DNA of 49,911 bases from an uncultured Clostridia bacterium (GTDB lineage: Bacteria > Bacillota > Clostridia > TANB77 > CAG-508), in assembly GCA_947632535.1 (NCBI GenBank), contig CANRPR010000006.1:1-49911 (forward strand). Reading direction: 5' to 3'. Below are positions 31,057 through 39,378 of this stretch, piece after piece; the stretch's first letter is position 1, and the number at the start of each line of letters is the position of its first letter. The notes under the pieces were generated by a model, which was not told the origin of the DNA, ran no database searches, and saw nothing but the letters and a program-made list of their open reading frames with translations. Made by a program: the position numbers and the translations under genes.

Positions 31057-31842
31057 TCACCTACTCCAATTATTTTTTATTTCTGCATATGCTTTTTCAT
31101 TCAGCGGTATTCTTTTTTCAAAACAGGCATTTGCATAATTACAAAATCCTGCCCTTTTACAATTTGCATTTTCACAAATTCTTTTTGGAATTTTTCCGCT
31201 TTCAATAAATTTATTTTTATATTTTAAAACTTTTTTCATTCGCTCTAAAAACGGAACTACTGTATTATAATTATATTCACAATAAAATACTTTAATTTCC
31301 TGTGTATTTTTATTTTCGCATAAAACAAAACCTTGCGGAACACCTAAAAAGTGCATATATAATTGTAATTGTTTTTCGCCTGTCTCGTGACTGCCCATTT
31401 TTTTAAATTGAAAATCATTTACGGATTTTATTTCAACAACATATTTTTTATTATTAATTTTAATAACGGCGTCAGGTGTAAAATATAAATCGTATTCCTC
31501 TGAATATCCTTGCTTTTCAATTTCTAACGCTATTCCTGCATTTTGAAAAAGATTTTGCCACTTTTGATGAACACTCCAACCCTCAGCAAATACCCTTTTT
31601 AATGACTGTGAAATATTTTCCTCGTTCGGCTCAAAGAAAAATGATAGAACCTGTTCACGATAACAGAATACATCTTCATTTTTTATGACCGCCGAACCAT
31701 GCATACCTATTCTTTTTTCTTCACTGTTATTTTTCTGCAAATCAAAAAGCGAATTTAAATATTTTTCGATTTCAGCACTGTTTTTATTTTCAACTGTATT
31801 TTCATTATTTAAATTATTCAGCATACTTTCTTTTATACTCAT
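31057..31842 (-). CDS. Cas4/RecB-like PD-(D/E)XK nuclease with Fe-S-type Cys cluster
   Basis: This 261-aa protein has GWSVHQKWQNLFQNAGIALE (HxxxW), YFTPDAVIKINNKKYVVEIKSV with the catalytic Asp and ExK, then QLQLYMHFLG (QxxxY), the full RecB-family motif series at about residues 92-175. The C-terminus ends with a C-x4-C-x5-C-x5-C cluster (CENANCKRAGFCNYANAC), and a lone Cys lies at the start (DVFCYREQVL), as in Cas4 4Fe-4S exonucleases. It overlaps RecA by four bases, pointing to end resection for recombination. AAAGGTACGGCACAAA precedes the ATG. Confidence 0.86.
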   Translation of the reverse strand: MSIKESMLNNLNNENTVENKNSAEIEKYLNSLFDLQKNNSEEKRIGMHGSAVIKNEDVFCYREQVLSFFFEPNEENISQSLKRVFAEGWSVHQKWQNLFQNAGIALEIEKQGYSEEYDLYFTPDAVIKINNKKYVVEIKSVNDFQFKKMGSHETGEKQLQLYMHFLGVPQGFVLCENKNTQEIKVFYCEYNYNTVVPFLERMKKVLKYKNKFIESGKIPKRICENANCKRAGFCNYANACFEKRIPLNEKAYAEIKNNWSR

Positions 31843-32768
31843 TTTGTGCCGTACCTTTCACGCTCTTTTTGCATTAATTCTTTTCTTATCGGTTGAATAT
31901 CATCGAACGATACAAAGCCTCTATCAAAAAATAACGGTATTTCACATTCTCCAAGCGGATTACAAACCTTTGATTTTACAACTTTACATTTTAATATTAA
32001 ACCGACATTTTTTTCTTTAGCTGAATTTGACGTGTCATACTTGTTAGGTATCTTTATCCAATCAACTCTATTGACTTGTATTCTCAAACTGCAATAATGC
32101 TTTAATGCTCTGCCCCCTGGCGTGTGTGTTTGTGGCGCAAACATCATAGCGTTCATTTCATCTCTTAATTGATTGATAAATATCCAAGTCGTTCCCATTT
32201 CTTCCGCTTTTGCAACTATTTTCGGCAGTTTGCTACTCAATAACGCCGCTATACGTCCACGCTGCGCTTCTTTCTCGAAGTCCGTTTCTTCAAATTCTTT
32301 GCGTGTTATCATTGATGGAACACTATCTATTACAACTAAGTCTCCGCCCGCTTTTGTAAACGTCCAACCCTCTTTCAAGGCTTCCTCTCCGACATTTGCT
32401 CTTGACACAAATAACTGCCCTCTGTGATTTCCGAATATTTCTGCCCGCTCTGCCGAGAACGACCCCTCAATCGGTATATCAAGCACCATTTCGCATTGTG
32501 ACATCAAATGATATGCAAGCGTGGTTTTCCCTGCGCTTTCTGCACCGTATATTTCAATTATGCGTCCTTTGGGAATACCGCCGCCGATTATATCGTCAAG
32601 CTGTTCAATGCCTGTACTCCAACGAGGAATTTTTAAATTTGCTTTTTCAGAACCTAAAGTATATACAGTGCCAATACCGAACTCTGCGTTTATTTGTTTC
32701 ATAGCTAAAAGTACATTTTGCCGTTTTGATAATTTTTTATCGTATTTATACTGTTCCATTTTAGCCAT
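31839..32768 (-). CDS. recA: RecA-family recombinase
   Basis: This 309-aa protein has Walker A YGAESAGKT at about residues 74-82, a Walker B strand DLVVIDSVPSMITR and WIFINQLRDEMNAMMF followed by TPGGRALKHYCSLRIQVNR, matching RecA INQxR...GGxALKFYxSxRL. The N-terminus of about 45 residues is short and the C-terminal domain is reduced compared with bacterial RecA. It forms filaments on ssDNA for strand exchange and replication restart. It is between the nuclease gene and a 110-aa unknown protein in the same operon. Confidence 0.94.
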   Translation of the reverse strand: MAKMEQYKYDKKLSKRQNVLLAMKQINAEFGIGTVYTLGSEKANLKIPRWSTGIEQLDDIIGGGIPKGRIIEIYGAESAGKTTLAYHLMSQCEMVLDIPIEGSFSAERAEIFGNHRGQLFVSRANVGEEALKEGWTFTKAGGDLVVIDSVPSMITRKEFEETDFEKEAQRGRIAALLSSKLPKIVAKAEEMGTTWIFINQLRDEMNAMMFAPQTHTPGGRALKHYCSLRIQVNRVDWIKIPNKYDTSNSAKEKNVGLILKCKVVKSKVCNPLGECEIPLFFDRGFVSFDDIQPIRKELMQKERERYGTK

Positions 32769-33093
32769 TATTTTTAGACCTCATTTCTTTTATTTTTTCT
32801 TTTACTGTTGCTTTATCCAGAAATGCGGTCTTATTAATATCCTCGTTTGTAATATCACGACTCTGTACATATTCGCCGACTTTTAATTTATCATTGTGCG
32901 ACCATACGACTTTACAATCCATAAGCACATAAAGCACTTGATAATTTTGATTTATATACATTGCTTTTACTTTGCCTTGAATTATTGCAGGATTTTTTTT
33001 CTGTCCGACAATATACCAAATATCCTGTTCAAAATTTAATTTTATTGTCGCATTAATATTTACTGGAACGACTCGATATTCTAATTCTGACAT
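32761..33093 (-). CDS. Hypothetical protein before RecA
   Basis: This 110-aa protein has a beta-rich body (VVPVNINATIKLNFEQDIWY; LYVLMDCKVVWSHNDKLKVG) and a helical tail (KATVKEKIKEMRSKNN). It overlaps RecA by eight bases and is the first gene after the 33.1 kb promoter. AAAGGAGAATAAAAACA precedes the ATG. No family is recognised. Confidence 0.65.
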   Translation of the reverse strand: MSELEYRVVPVNINATIKLNFEQDIWYIVGQKKNPAIIQGKVKAMYINQNYQVLYVLMDCKVVWSHNDKLKVGEYVQSRDITNEDINKTAFLDKATVKEKIKEMRSKNNG

Positions 33094-33124
33094 TGTTTTT
33101 ATTCTCCTTTAATTAATTTATTTT

Positions 33125-33153
33125 ATTATAAAACATTTCCGCAAAAATGTCAA
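33125..33153 (-). promoter_or_regulatory. Promoter upstream of the RecA unit
   Basis: The reverse strand shows perfect TTGACA (33148-33153), a 17-base spacer and perfect TATAAT (33125-33130), 31 bases before the first gene. It does not share the 56-bp control element of early promoters A and B, so it may be constitutive within the early region. It follows the polymerase stop rather than a terminator. Confidence 0.85.
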
Positions 33154-33208
33154 TAATAATTTTGGAAAATTTCTAACAAGAATTTATTATTTTTATTGTT
33201 TATTTTGT

Positions 33209-35944
33209 TTATCTGAAATTTAATTCACGGGCATATAAAAATCTATTATAATCCAACACGGCATTATAATATTTATTTTCGTAAAACTCGAAAGCCCCTG
33301 CATTTTTCAACAACTGAATTATTTTACTCGTTACAGCTCTTTTTTCTTCTTTCGGTAATTCTGACATTTTTTCCTCAAAATCAGGATAATCAATATAAGG
33401 TGAATATTTTTCAATTACTTTTGCAGCTTTCAAACCCACGCCTTTTATTGAAATTAAACCGTCTTGAATAACGTCATCGCCATCTACTTTTTTCATAGAT
33501 ATTTCAGCCGTTCCATTAACGTGAGACGTAAATATAACACAACCGTCTTTTACTGCCTGTGATTTATACTGATTTAATTTATCGGGGTCTGTTGTCATTT
33601 TCAATTTATATGCCCAGAATTGAGTCGGATAATAAACTTTATAAAACATTTCTTCCATTGCTATTAAAGCGTAACCTGTTGCGTGTCCTTTGTTGAATGA
33701 ATATGTTATCATTTTATCGAACAACTCAGCGGCTTCCTGTTTATTCATTCCGTTTTCTTTTGCACCGTGAATAAATTTCTTTTTCATACCGCTAACTAAT
33801 TCTTCATTCTCTTTCATTGCTTTGGACATTGCACCGCCTTTCATCATCTTCATTATTTTGTCAGCTTCGTCCCACGATAATTTCCCAATATTAACGGCAA
33901 TAGCTTGAATTTGCTCTTGATAAATAATTGTTCCGTATGACTCTTTTGTATACCGATAATACAAAGTATTTTTTGCTACATCAATATTTCTTTTATTTTC
34001 TGCATACTGTTCGGGCATTTTCAATGATAAAGGACCGGGGCGGTTCATAGCATTTACAGCTACTAAATCATTAAAACAATCGCAGTTAATTCCTGCAAGC
34101 ATTTCACGGGCGGCTAAACTTTCAAACTGAAAAACACCTATTGTATTCCCGTTCCTGAAATTCCTAATTAATTTCTTATCGTTTACGATTTTATCATAAT
34201 CGCACTTTACGCCTGTTTGATTTCTTAACTCTTGTATTTCTTGCATTGTGTTTAATCCAAGAATATCAAACTTTGTTATGCTGATTTTATCTAAATCATT
34301 TAAATCATAATAAGTAAATAGTTTATTACTCTTGCTGTCTTTTTTTACTGCCGCTCTACATAATATGTTATCGCCTGTTATTGCTACCCCTGCGGCGTGA
34401 ACACCAAAGAAACGTATCTTTTTATACAACTTTGAAAAATGCTTTAATATGTTATCATATTCCGCATTATACTGTTTATATTTTGCTGTTTGTTTCATAC
34501 TGTCAAAATCAATTATTTCTTCATTTGAAAACTGTTTTATAAAAGATTTTATTTCTTTTATTTTTAATTCATTTTCTTTTACTGTTTCTTTTTCTACTGT
34601 TTTATCTGTTGGCAATCCGCATTTTTTTGCTAAGTCATTAATTAAATTGTCAATTTTATAAAGTCCATAATTGCTGACTTGTGCAGCGTGTCCACGATAT
34701 TTATTTAATAAATAGTGTAAAACCTCGTCTCGCCTATCTGTCTGAAAATCTAAATCAATATCAGGCATTTTCTTTTTGTCTTTACGCAAAAATCTTGAAA
34801 ATGTCAAGTCAAATAATAAACTATCAACCTCTGTTATTTTTAATGCGTAGCATACTAAAGAATTACAGCAAGAGCCACGACCCGCACCAACCGCTATTCC
34901 TTTTTCTTTTGCCCAATTGACATAATCCGCTACCATTAAAAAATAGTCGTTATATTCAAGCGTATCAATTACATCTAATTCAAAATTACATCTGTCAATA
35001 TATTTTTTATTATATTTACCTCTGTCTTTTAATCCTTGCATTACAAGATTATATATTTCCTGTTTTGAATTGTCGCAGTATTTCGGCAATATCGGTTTAA
35101 AATCGTCAAGCATATTTCCGTCAACTTTATTTTCGATTTCTTCCAGATTTTTAATACAATTGTCTGCAAACTCTTTAGCACTGTTTTCTCCCATTTTTTT
35201 TGAGTACATTTTTATAAATCTGTTTTTTATTTCTTTTTCTGTCGGCATATATCTTTCACCATATGTTTTTGTTATGTCAATAGATGAATGCCCTGCAATT
35301 TCGTGCATTTTTAAATAGCTATCAAAATCATCTTTTGCACCATAGTGCGAGTCGGAAGTTAATACACATTTTATTTTTAATTCTTTTGATAATTTAATTA
35401 ATTGCCAATCAACTTTTTGTTGTGTATTTTCGTCATCAATTTTATACGGCTGAATTTCAATATATAAATCCTCACCAAAAATATTTTGCATTTTTTTCAG
35501 GGCTTTAATTGCTAAATGATTTTTACCCTTTTTTATCATTTGCGAAGTGTAGCTTGCTATACAAGCCGTTGTGCAGATTACACCGTCTGAACATTCCGCT
35601 AAATCCTCAAAAGTAATTATTGAATTATAATAACGGTTTTTTTCGCCTTTTAAAAGCATACGATTAATATTTTTATAGCCTATTTTATTTTTTGCAAATA
35701 AACATAAATGATAACCACGACCGTTCATTTTTGCAGACGGTTTAAAATATGCTTCAACTCCGAGAATAGGTTTAATGCCAATTTCTTTGCAGTCAAAATA
35801 ATGTTGTACCCAATTAGCTACATTTCCGTGATTAGACGTGCTAAAAGACGTGTGACCTAATTGCAAAGCTAATTTCGCTAACTCGTTTGATTTTCCGAAA
35901 CCATCAAATAAACTCGCTTCATCGTGTCGGTGCAAATCTACCAT
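33209..35944 (-). CDS. dnaE: DNA polymerase III alpha subunit, DnaE type
   Basis: This 911-aa protein has an N-terminal PHP-like domain (DLHRHDEASLFDGF at residues 3-16, HxH kept), then AVGAGRGSCCNSLVCYALKI and MPDIDLDFQTDRR at 393-405, with the three catalytic Asp. FFGVHAAGVAITGD, GVFQFESLAAREML and FNKGHATGYALIAMEEMFYK are also conserved DnaE segments. It is shorter than host DnaE (about 1100-1200) because the C-terminal OB/tau-binding part is missing. It is the replicative polymerase of the phage. The start follows GTGGAATAAAA. Confidence 0.96.
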   Translation of the reverse strand: MVDLHRHDEASLFDGFGKSNELAKLALQLGHTSFSTSNHGNVANWVQHYFDCKEIGIKPILGVEAYFKPSAKMNGRGYHLCLFAKNKIGYKNINRMLLKGEKNRYYNSIITFEDLAECSDGVICTTACIASYTSQMIKKGKNHLAIKALKKMQNIFGEDLYIEIQPYKIDDENTQQKVDWQLIKLSKELKIKCVLTSDSHYGAKDDFDSYLKMHEIAGHSSIDITKTYGERYMPTEKEIKNRFIKMYSKKMGENSAKEFADNCIKNLEEIENKVDGNMLDDFKPILPKYCDNSKQEIYNLVMQGLKDRGKYNKKYIDRCNFELDVIDTLEYNDYFLMVADYVNWAKEKGIAVGAGRGSCCNSLVCYALKITEVDSLLFDLTFSRFLRKDKKKMPDIDLDFQTDRRDEVLHYLLNKYRGHAAQVSNYGLYKIDNLINDLAKKCGLPTDKTVEKETVKENELKIKEIKSFIKQFSNEEIIDFDSMKQTAKYKQYNAEYDNILKHFSKLYKKIRFFGVHAAGVAITGDNILCRAAVKKDSKSNKLFTYYDLNDLDKISITKFDILGLNTMQEIQELRNQTGVKCDYDKIVNDKKLIRNFRNGNTIGVFQFESLAAREMLAGINCDCFNDLVAVNAMNRPGPLSLKMPEQYAENKRNIDVAKNTLYYRYTKESYGTIIYQEQIQAIAVNIGKLSWDEADKIMKMMKGGAMSKAMKENEELVSGMKKKFIHGAKENGMNKQEAAELFDKMITYSFNKGHATGYALIAMEEMFYKVYYPTQFWAYKLKMTTDPDKLNQYKSQAVKDGCVIFTSHVNGTAEISMKKVDGDDVIQDGLISIKGVGLKAAKVIEKYSPYIDYPDFEEKMSELPKEEKRAVTSKIIQLLKNAGAFEFYENKYYNAVLDYNRFLYARELNFR

Positions 35945-35983
35945 TTTTATTCCACTTCTTTCTTGTAGAATTTTTATTTTTAT

Positions 35984-36295
35984 TTATTCACTGTATAAAC
36001 TTTCAGAAATTATTCTTGCAATGCCTTTCCTTGAACTGTTTATAAGTTTAATAATTTGAATTTCATCTTGAACTCGTTTATTGAGATAATATGTTTCTAC
36101 ATTAAAAGATATGTGATAATTATTTTCTTCATAATAAATAAAAATATCATAATGCAGAATATCTTTATATTTTAATGCGTTTATACAAAGATTTTCAAAC
36201 TGTTTTTCTGTAATTGTATTTTTATCAAATTCATAATGAATTGACCTGAAACCATTTGCGTCTTTTTGATATGTGGTGTATTCAATTGTTTTCAT
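35984..36295 (-). CDS. Hypothetical protein
   Basis: This 103-aa protein begins at the ATG at 36295 after AAAGGAAAATAAAAAA; the longer frame reads through that site. It is alternating beta/alpha (YTTYQKDANGFRSIHYEFDK; YDIFIYYEENNYHISFNVET) and ends RKGIARIISESLYSE. No family is recognised; it lies between the polymerase and a helical protein. Confidence 0.63.
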   Translation of the reverse strand: MKTIEYTTYQKDANGFRSIHYEFDKNTITEKQFENLCINALKYKDILHYDIFIYYEENNYHISFNVETYYLNKRVQDEIQIIKLINSSRKGIARIISESLYSE

Positions 36296-36311
36296 TTTTT
36301 TATTTTCCTTT

Positions 36312-36584
36312 CTAACTGTTTTCATTTAATAATTGCATTATTGTTTTGCCTAAATTTGCCGCCGCTGTTGCTATTCTGCTATATTCTGAAATACACGGAT
36401 TTATTTTACCGTCAATAAATGTTCCGTTTTCGTCCATTGACTTTTTTAAATTAATTAGTGTTTTTCGCATATTCTGAAAATCAGAAAACGATGTAAGGAA
36501 AAATAAATTATTTTCCATTCCACACTTTTTAGCTTTTGCAATTATAGCTTCGGCTTGTTCGTTTAAATTTCTTTGTTGTGCCAT
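36312..36584 (-). CDS. Hypothetical helical protein
   Basis: This 90-aa protein is helical (NLNEQAEAIIAKAKKCGMEN; LINLKKSMDENGTFIDGKIN, then ISEYSRIATAAANLGKTIMQ). The order LxxLxxxG...NPxxxxxxxxxxxxxxLG loosely recalls P27-type small terminase or related helical proteins, but it stands in the replication module, so a packaging role is not claimed. Confidence 0.6.
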   Translation of the reverse strand: MAQQRNLNEQAEAIIAKAKKCGMENNLFFLTSFSDFQNMRKTLINLKKSMDENGTFIDGKINPCISEYSRIATAAANLGKTIMQLLNENS

Positions 36585-36587
36585 TTT

Positions 36588-37058
36588 TTAATTATCCTCA
36601 TAATAATTTTCATCAAACCCATATTCTATTTCGTTCATTATTTCATCTGTACTTTTTATATTTGCTTTTTTAAATATTATTTTATTTAAATTTATTTCGG
36701 CATTTTCACACGCTGTTTCTATTTCTGTTTCAAATTCTGGTATATATCCTCCTGCTTCTTTACCATCAACAAACGGCGGCTCATCTTGTTCATAATAATT
36801 GTGATAACTTACGCCCTCATAATATTCGACACAATCAGTAAAATATATTTCAACAGAAAATTTTACACTTCCTATTGCTGCAATTAAATCCATTTCGGGA
36901 ATTATTTCACAATCAAAATTTTTTATTTCTGTATTTTTTGCGCACTGCTTTTTTAATTCATCTTTTAAATTATTTGCTACTGTTTCTGTATTTTCATTCA
37001 TCGAAAAATTTATATACGCATTATAAATTATTTCGTTTTCTCGTTCAATTTTCTGCAT
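36588..37058 (-). CDS. Hypothetical acidic protein
   Basis: This 156-aa, very acidic protein (IPEFETEIETACENAEINLN; YGFDENYYEDN) has a beta-rich middle (AIGSVKFSVEIYFTDCVEYY). Its acidity could suggest DNA mimicry, but that is only a compositional point. It lies after the methyltransferase. AAAGGGAAATTTACTT precedes the ATG. Confidence 0.63.
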   Translation of the reverse strand: MQKIERENEIIYNAYINFSMNENTETVANNLKDELKKQCAKNTEIKNFDCEIIPEMDLIAAIGSVKFSVEIYFTDCVEYYEGVSYHNYYEQDEPPFVDGKEAGGYIPEFETEIETACENAEINLNKIIFKKANIKSTDEIMNEIEYGFDENYYEDN

Positions 37059-37085
37059 AAGTAAATTTCCCTTTCTTTATTTACT

Positions 37086-38180
37086 TTAATTTTTTAACCA
37101 CTGATTATAAATCTCTGTTGATAATTGTGCCATCATAACAGGCGGTACACTCATACCACAAACATATTGCACGCTTTGTCCCATGAAATTGTAATCTTGC
37201 GGGAATGTTTGTATATTTATACTGTCTTCATTCGACAATAACATACCATCATACATCCTAAAAAATACTCCACCACTCGGCAAAGTTGGCGCTATTTTAT
37301 TGTCGCCAAGAATCATATTATTAAATCCGCTTTTTTTGCCGTGCACTCGCTTATAAATATCTGATATGCAACTATCGGACTTAATTCTATATTTTATCAA
37401 TTCTTTGTATAAAGAACCGTCTTTTAGCTCTCTTCCTTTTTCAGACCGAACCTCACCAAACAAAATAGGTTTTTCATTGAATTGCAATTTTAATTTTGAT
37501 AAATTTAAATCGTTTCTACAACAACAAAAGAAAACTCGTTTTCTTTTTTGAGGTACTCCCATATAAGCAGAATTTAAACAAAACAATTGTACATTATAAT
37601 TTATTTCTTTGAGTCTTTTTATTATTTCATTGACATAGCCTTTTGCATTTCCTTTTATTAATCCTAAAACATTTTCAGCTATAATTATTTTTGGTTTTAA
37701 TTTTTCGGCAACATCAATAAAATAAAAAAATAAATCATCAAGTGTTTGTTTTTGTTGTCCCTCTCTGAATACTTTTTCTTTGCTCCAATCTTTTTCTCTT
37801 TTTCCTGCTACACTAAAAGAACTACAAGGCGGCGAACCGTCCAAAATATCCAAATTATATAATTCATCTGGCAAATTTTCTAATTTTGCAAATTCCCTTA
37901 TATCCATTAAATAACTATATTTCGGATTATGATTTAATTTATAAATTGACATCATCTTTTTATCAATCTCAACATTTCCGATAACCTCATACCCTGCCAA
38001 TTTATAACCCATTGTCGAACCACCGCCACAAGAAAAGCAGGAAAATACTTTTTTACCGTTTTTATTTACTTTTTCTAAATCTGTTAAATACCATTTCCAC
38101 GGAAATTTATGCTCCGAACCTAAATCCGCATTTTGGACATTGATATTTGAATTTATCGTTTGCAAATTCTTCCGTTTCAT
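37086..38180 (-). CDS. DNA cytosine-5 methyltransferase
   Basis: This 364-aa protein has the C5-MTase motifs in order: CFSCGGGSTMGYKLAGYEVI (I), DILDGSPPCSSFSVAGKRE with catalytic PC (IV), KIIIAENVLGL with ENV (VI), VPQKRKRVFFCC with QxRxR (VIII), then QTFPQDYNF and CGMSVPPVMMAQLS (IX/X). The target-recognition region is short. It overlaps the ParB-like gene by 74 bases with GGAG inside it. No cognate endonuclease is present, so protection from host restriction is the likely role. Confidence 0.95.
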   Translation of the reverse strand: MKRKNLQTINSNINVQNADLGSEHKFPWKWYLTDLEKVNKNGKKVFSCFSCGGGSTMGYKLAGYEVIGNVEIDKKMMSIYKLNHNPKYSYLMDIREFAKLENLPDELYNLDILDGSPPCSSFSVAGKREKDWSKEKVFREGQQKQTLDDLFFYFIDVAEKLKPKIIIAENVLGLIKGNAKGYVNEIIKRLKEINYNVQLFCLNSAYMGVPQKRKRVFFCCCRNDLNLSKLKLQFNEKPILFGEVRSEKGRELKDGSLYKELIKYRIKSDSCISDIYKRVHGKKSGFNNMILGDNKIAPTLPSGGVFFRMYDGMLLSNEDSINIQTFPQDYNFMGQSVQYVCGMSVPPVMMAQLSTEIYNQWLKN

Positions 38181-38619
38181 ATTCTTTTACTCCATTATTT
38201 TCGTTTTCATCAATATCAATATTTATATTATAATCTACATCAAAATCAAAAACAGAAAAATCAAAATCATCTGTATCAATTTTCTTTAATTCCTCTGACA
38301 ATATTTCAAGGTCAAAATCCGTGTCCATTGTTAGCTTGTTGTGAACTAAAGCATAAGCGATTTTCTGTTGTTCTGTCAAGCCTTTAATTATTATCACCGG
38401 AACGGTCTGCATTCCTAAACGCTTTGCAGCTTCATATCTGCCGTGTCCCTCAATTATAACGCCGTGTTCGTCAATTCCAAGAGGGTCATTGAAACCAAAA
38501 TCCTTAATGCTTTCCATTATCTGATTTATCTGTTTTTCTGTATGAATTTTAGCATTGTTTTCATACGGTTTTATTTTTTCAATTTTTATATTTTTAATCT
38601 GTAAATCTCTTTCCTGCAT
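38107..38619 (-). CDS. ParB/sulfiredoxin-fold protein coupled to the methyltransferase
   Basis: This 170-aa protein has a ParB N-domain: IEKIKPYENNAKIHTEKQIN, IKDFGFNDPLGIDEHGVIIE, GHGRYEAAKRLGMQTVPVII and NKLTMDTDFDLEILSEELKK. It has no HTH domain and ends CPKCGFRFGA, a zinc-like knuckle. This layout is the one found fused to, or paired with, phage DNA methyltransferases. The tail overlaps the methyltransferase start, so joint action is likely. Whether it cuts, hydrolyses CTP or binds DNA is unknown. Confidence 0.88.
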   Translation of the reverse strand: MQERDLQIKNIKIEKIKPYENNAKIHTEKQINQIMESIKDFGFNDPLGIDEHGVIIEGHGRYEAAKRLGMQTVPVIIIKGLTEQQKIAYALVHNKLTMDTDFDLEILSEELKKIDTDDFDFSVFDFDVDYNINIDIDENENNGVKEYETEEFANDKFKYQCPKCGFRFGA

Positions 38620-38633
38620 TTTTTACACCTCAA

Positions 38634-39353
38634 TTAAAATGGTACATTGTCGCTCAACATTTCAATTACTTCTTGACGGCTCTTGCCTGTGTAATCAAAT
38701 CCTCTTTTTTTACATTCAGCTTTCAAGTCTTTATTACTCCATTCGCTGTAATCTATTTCTTCATCTTCATCAAAGTCGCTTGTATCTGTAATCACATTTT
38801 CATTTCTTTTTCTGGACGGCTTTTCGTCCTCGTTATCGTCCGCAGGATAAGCGTTAAATACTATATCCATTATTTCGTCCTTTGTATACGGCTCTTCATC
38901 GCCCTTAAACGGCTTTTTATCAAGAGGTAATACAGTGTATACCGTGTCCGTTGCTTCGCCTTGACGTGTGATTATGTAGTCCCTGTCGCATATCGTGTTA
39001 TATTCTTCGTACATCGTAATCATTGCAGGAATAGGCGTGCATTTTGTAGCTTTGTACATAAACAGTTCCCTTTGCTTTGTTTCATAGTTCCAAATAGTAA
39101 ATACAAAATATTCAGCGGGTTTCGGGTCTTCCTTGCACCGTGGACACTCTTTACCGTACAATTCAAGGCAGGGGTGATTATATTCTTTCCATTTCGTATG
39201 GAACGGAATTACAACGCCTTTTTCCATATCAGTCAGAAATCTAATTCTTACTTTGCCATCTTTCTTGACATAGAAAATATTCGACATTCCTTTTCCCGCT
39301 TTTGAAATTCTGTCTTTCATCATTTGAACAATTGTTTTTGCACTTTCAGCCAT
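38634..39353 (-). CDS. ssDNA-binding-like protein (gp32-type) with SAP-like tail
   Basis: This 239-aa protein has a gp32-like core (KDGKVRIRFLTDMEKGVVIP; HPCLELYGKECPRCKEDPKP with a zinc-type CxxC; YFVFTIWNYETKQRELFMYK), an acidic linker (DTSDFDEDEEIDYSEW) and a C-terminal SAP-like helix pair (NKDLKAECKKRGFDYTGKSR). Its position beside the primase agrees with a replication SSB. AAAGGAGAAATTAAAA precedes the ATG. The fold is inferred from pattern. Confidence 0.78.
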   Translation of the reverse strand: MAESAKTIVQMMKDRISKAGKGMSNIFYVKKDGKVRIRFLTDMEKGVVIPFHTKWKEYNHPCLELYGKECPRCKEDPKPAEYFVFTIWNYETKQRELFMYKATKCTPIPAMITMYEEYNTICDRDYIITRQGEATDTVYTVLPLDKKPFKGDEEPYTKDEIMDIVFNAYPADDNEDEKPSRKRNENVITDTSDFDEDEEIDYSEWSNKDLKAECKKRGFDYTGKSRQEVIEMLSDNVPF

Positions 39354-39378
39354 TTTTAATTTCTCCTTTGTAATTAAT

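Noticed and set aside
31057-31842. CRISPR-linked Cas4
   Set aside because: No repeat-spacer array, Cas1 or Cas2 is present anywhere in the window; the gene is better explained by recombination.
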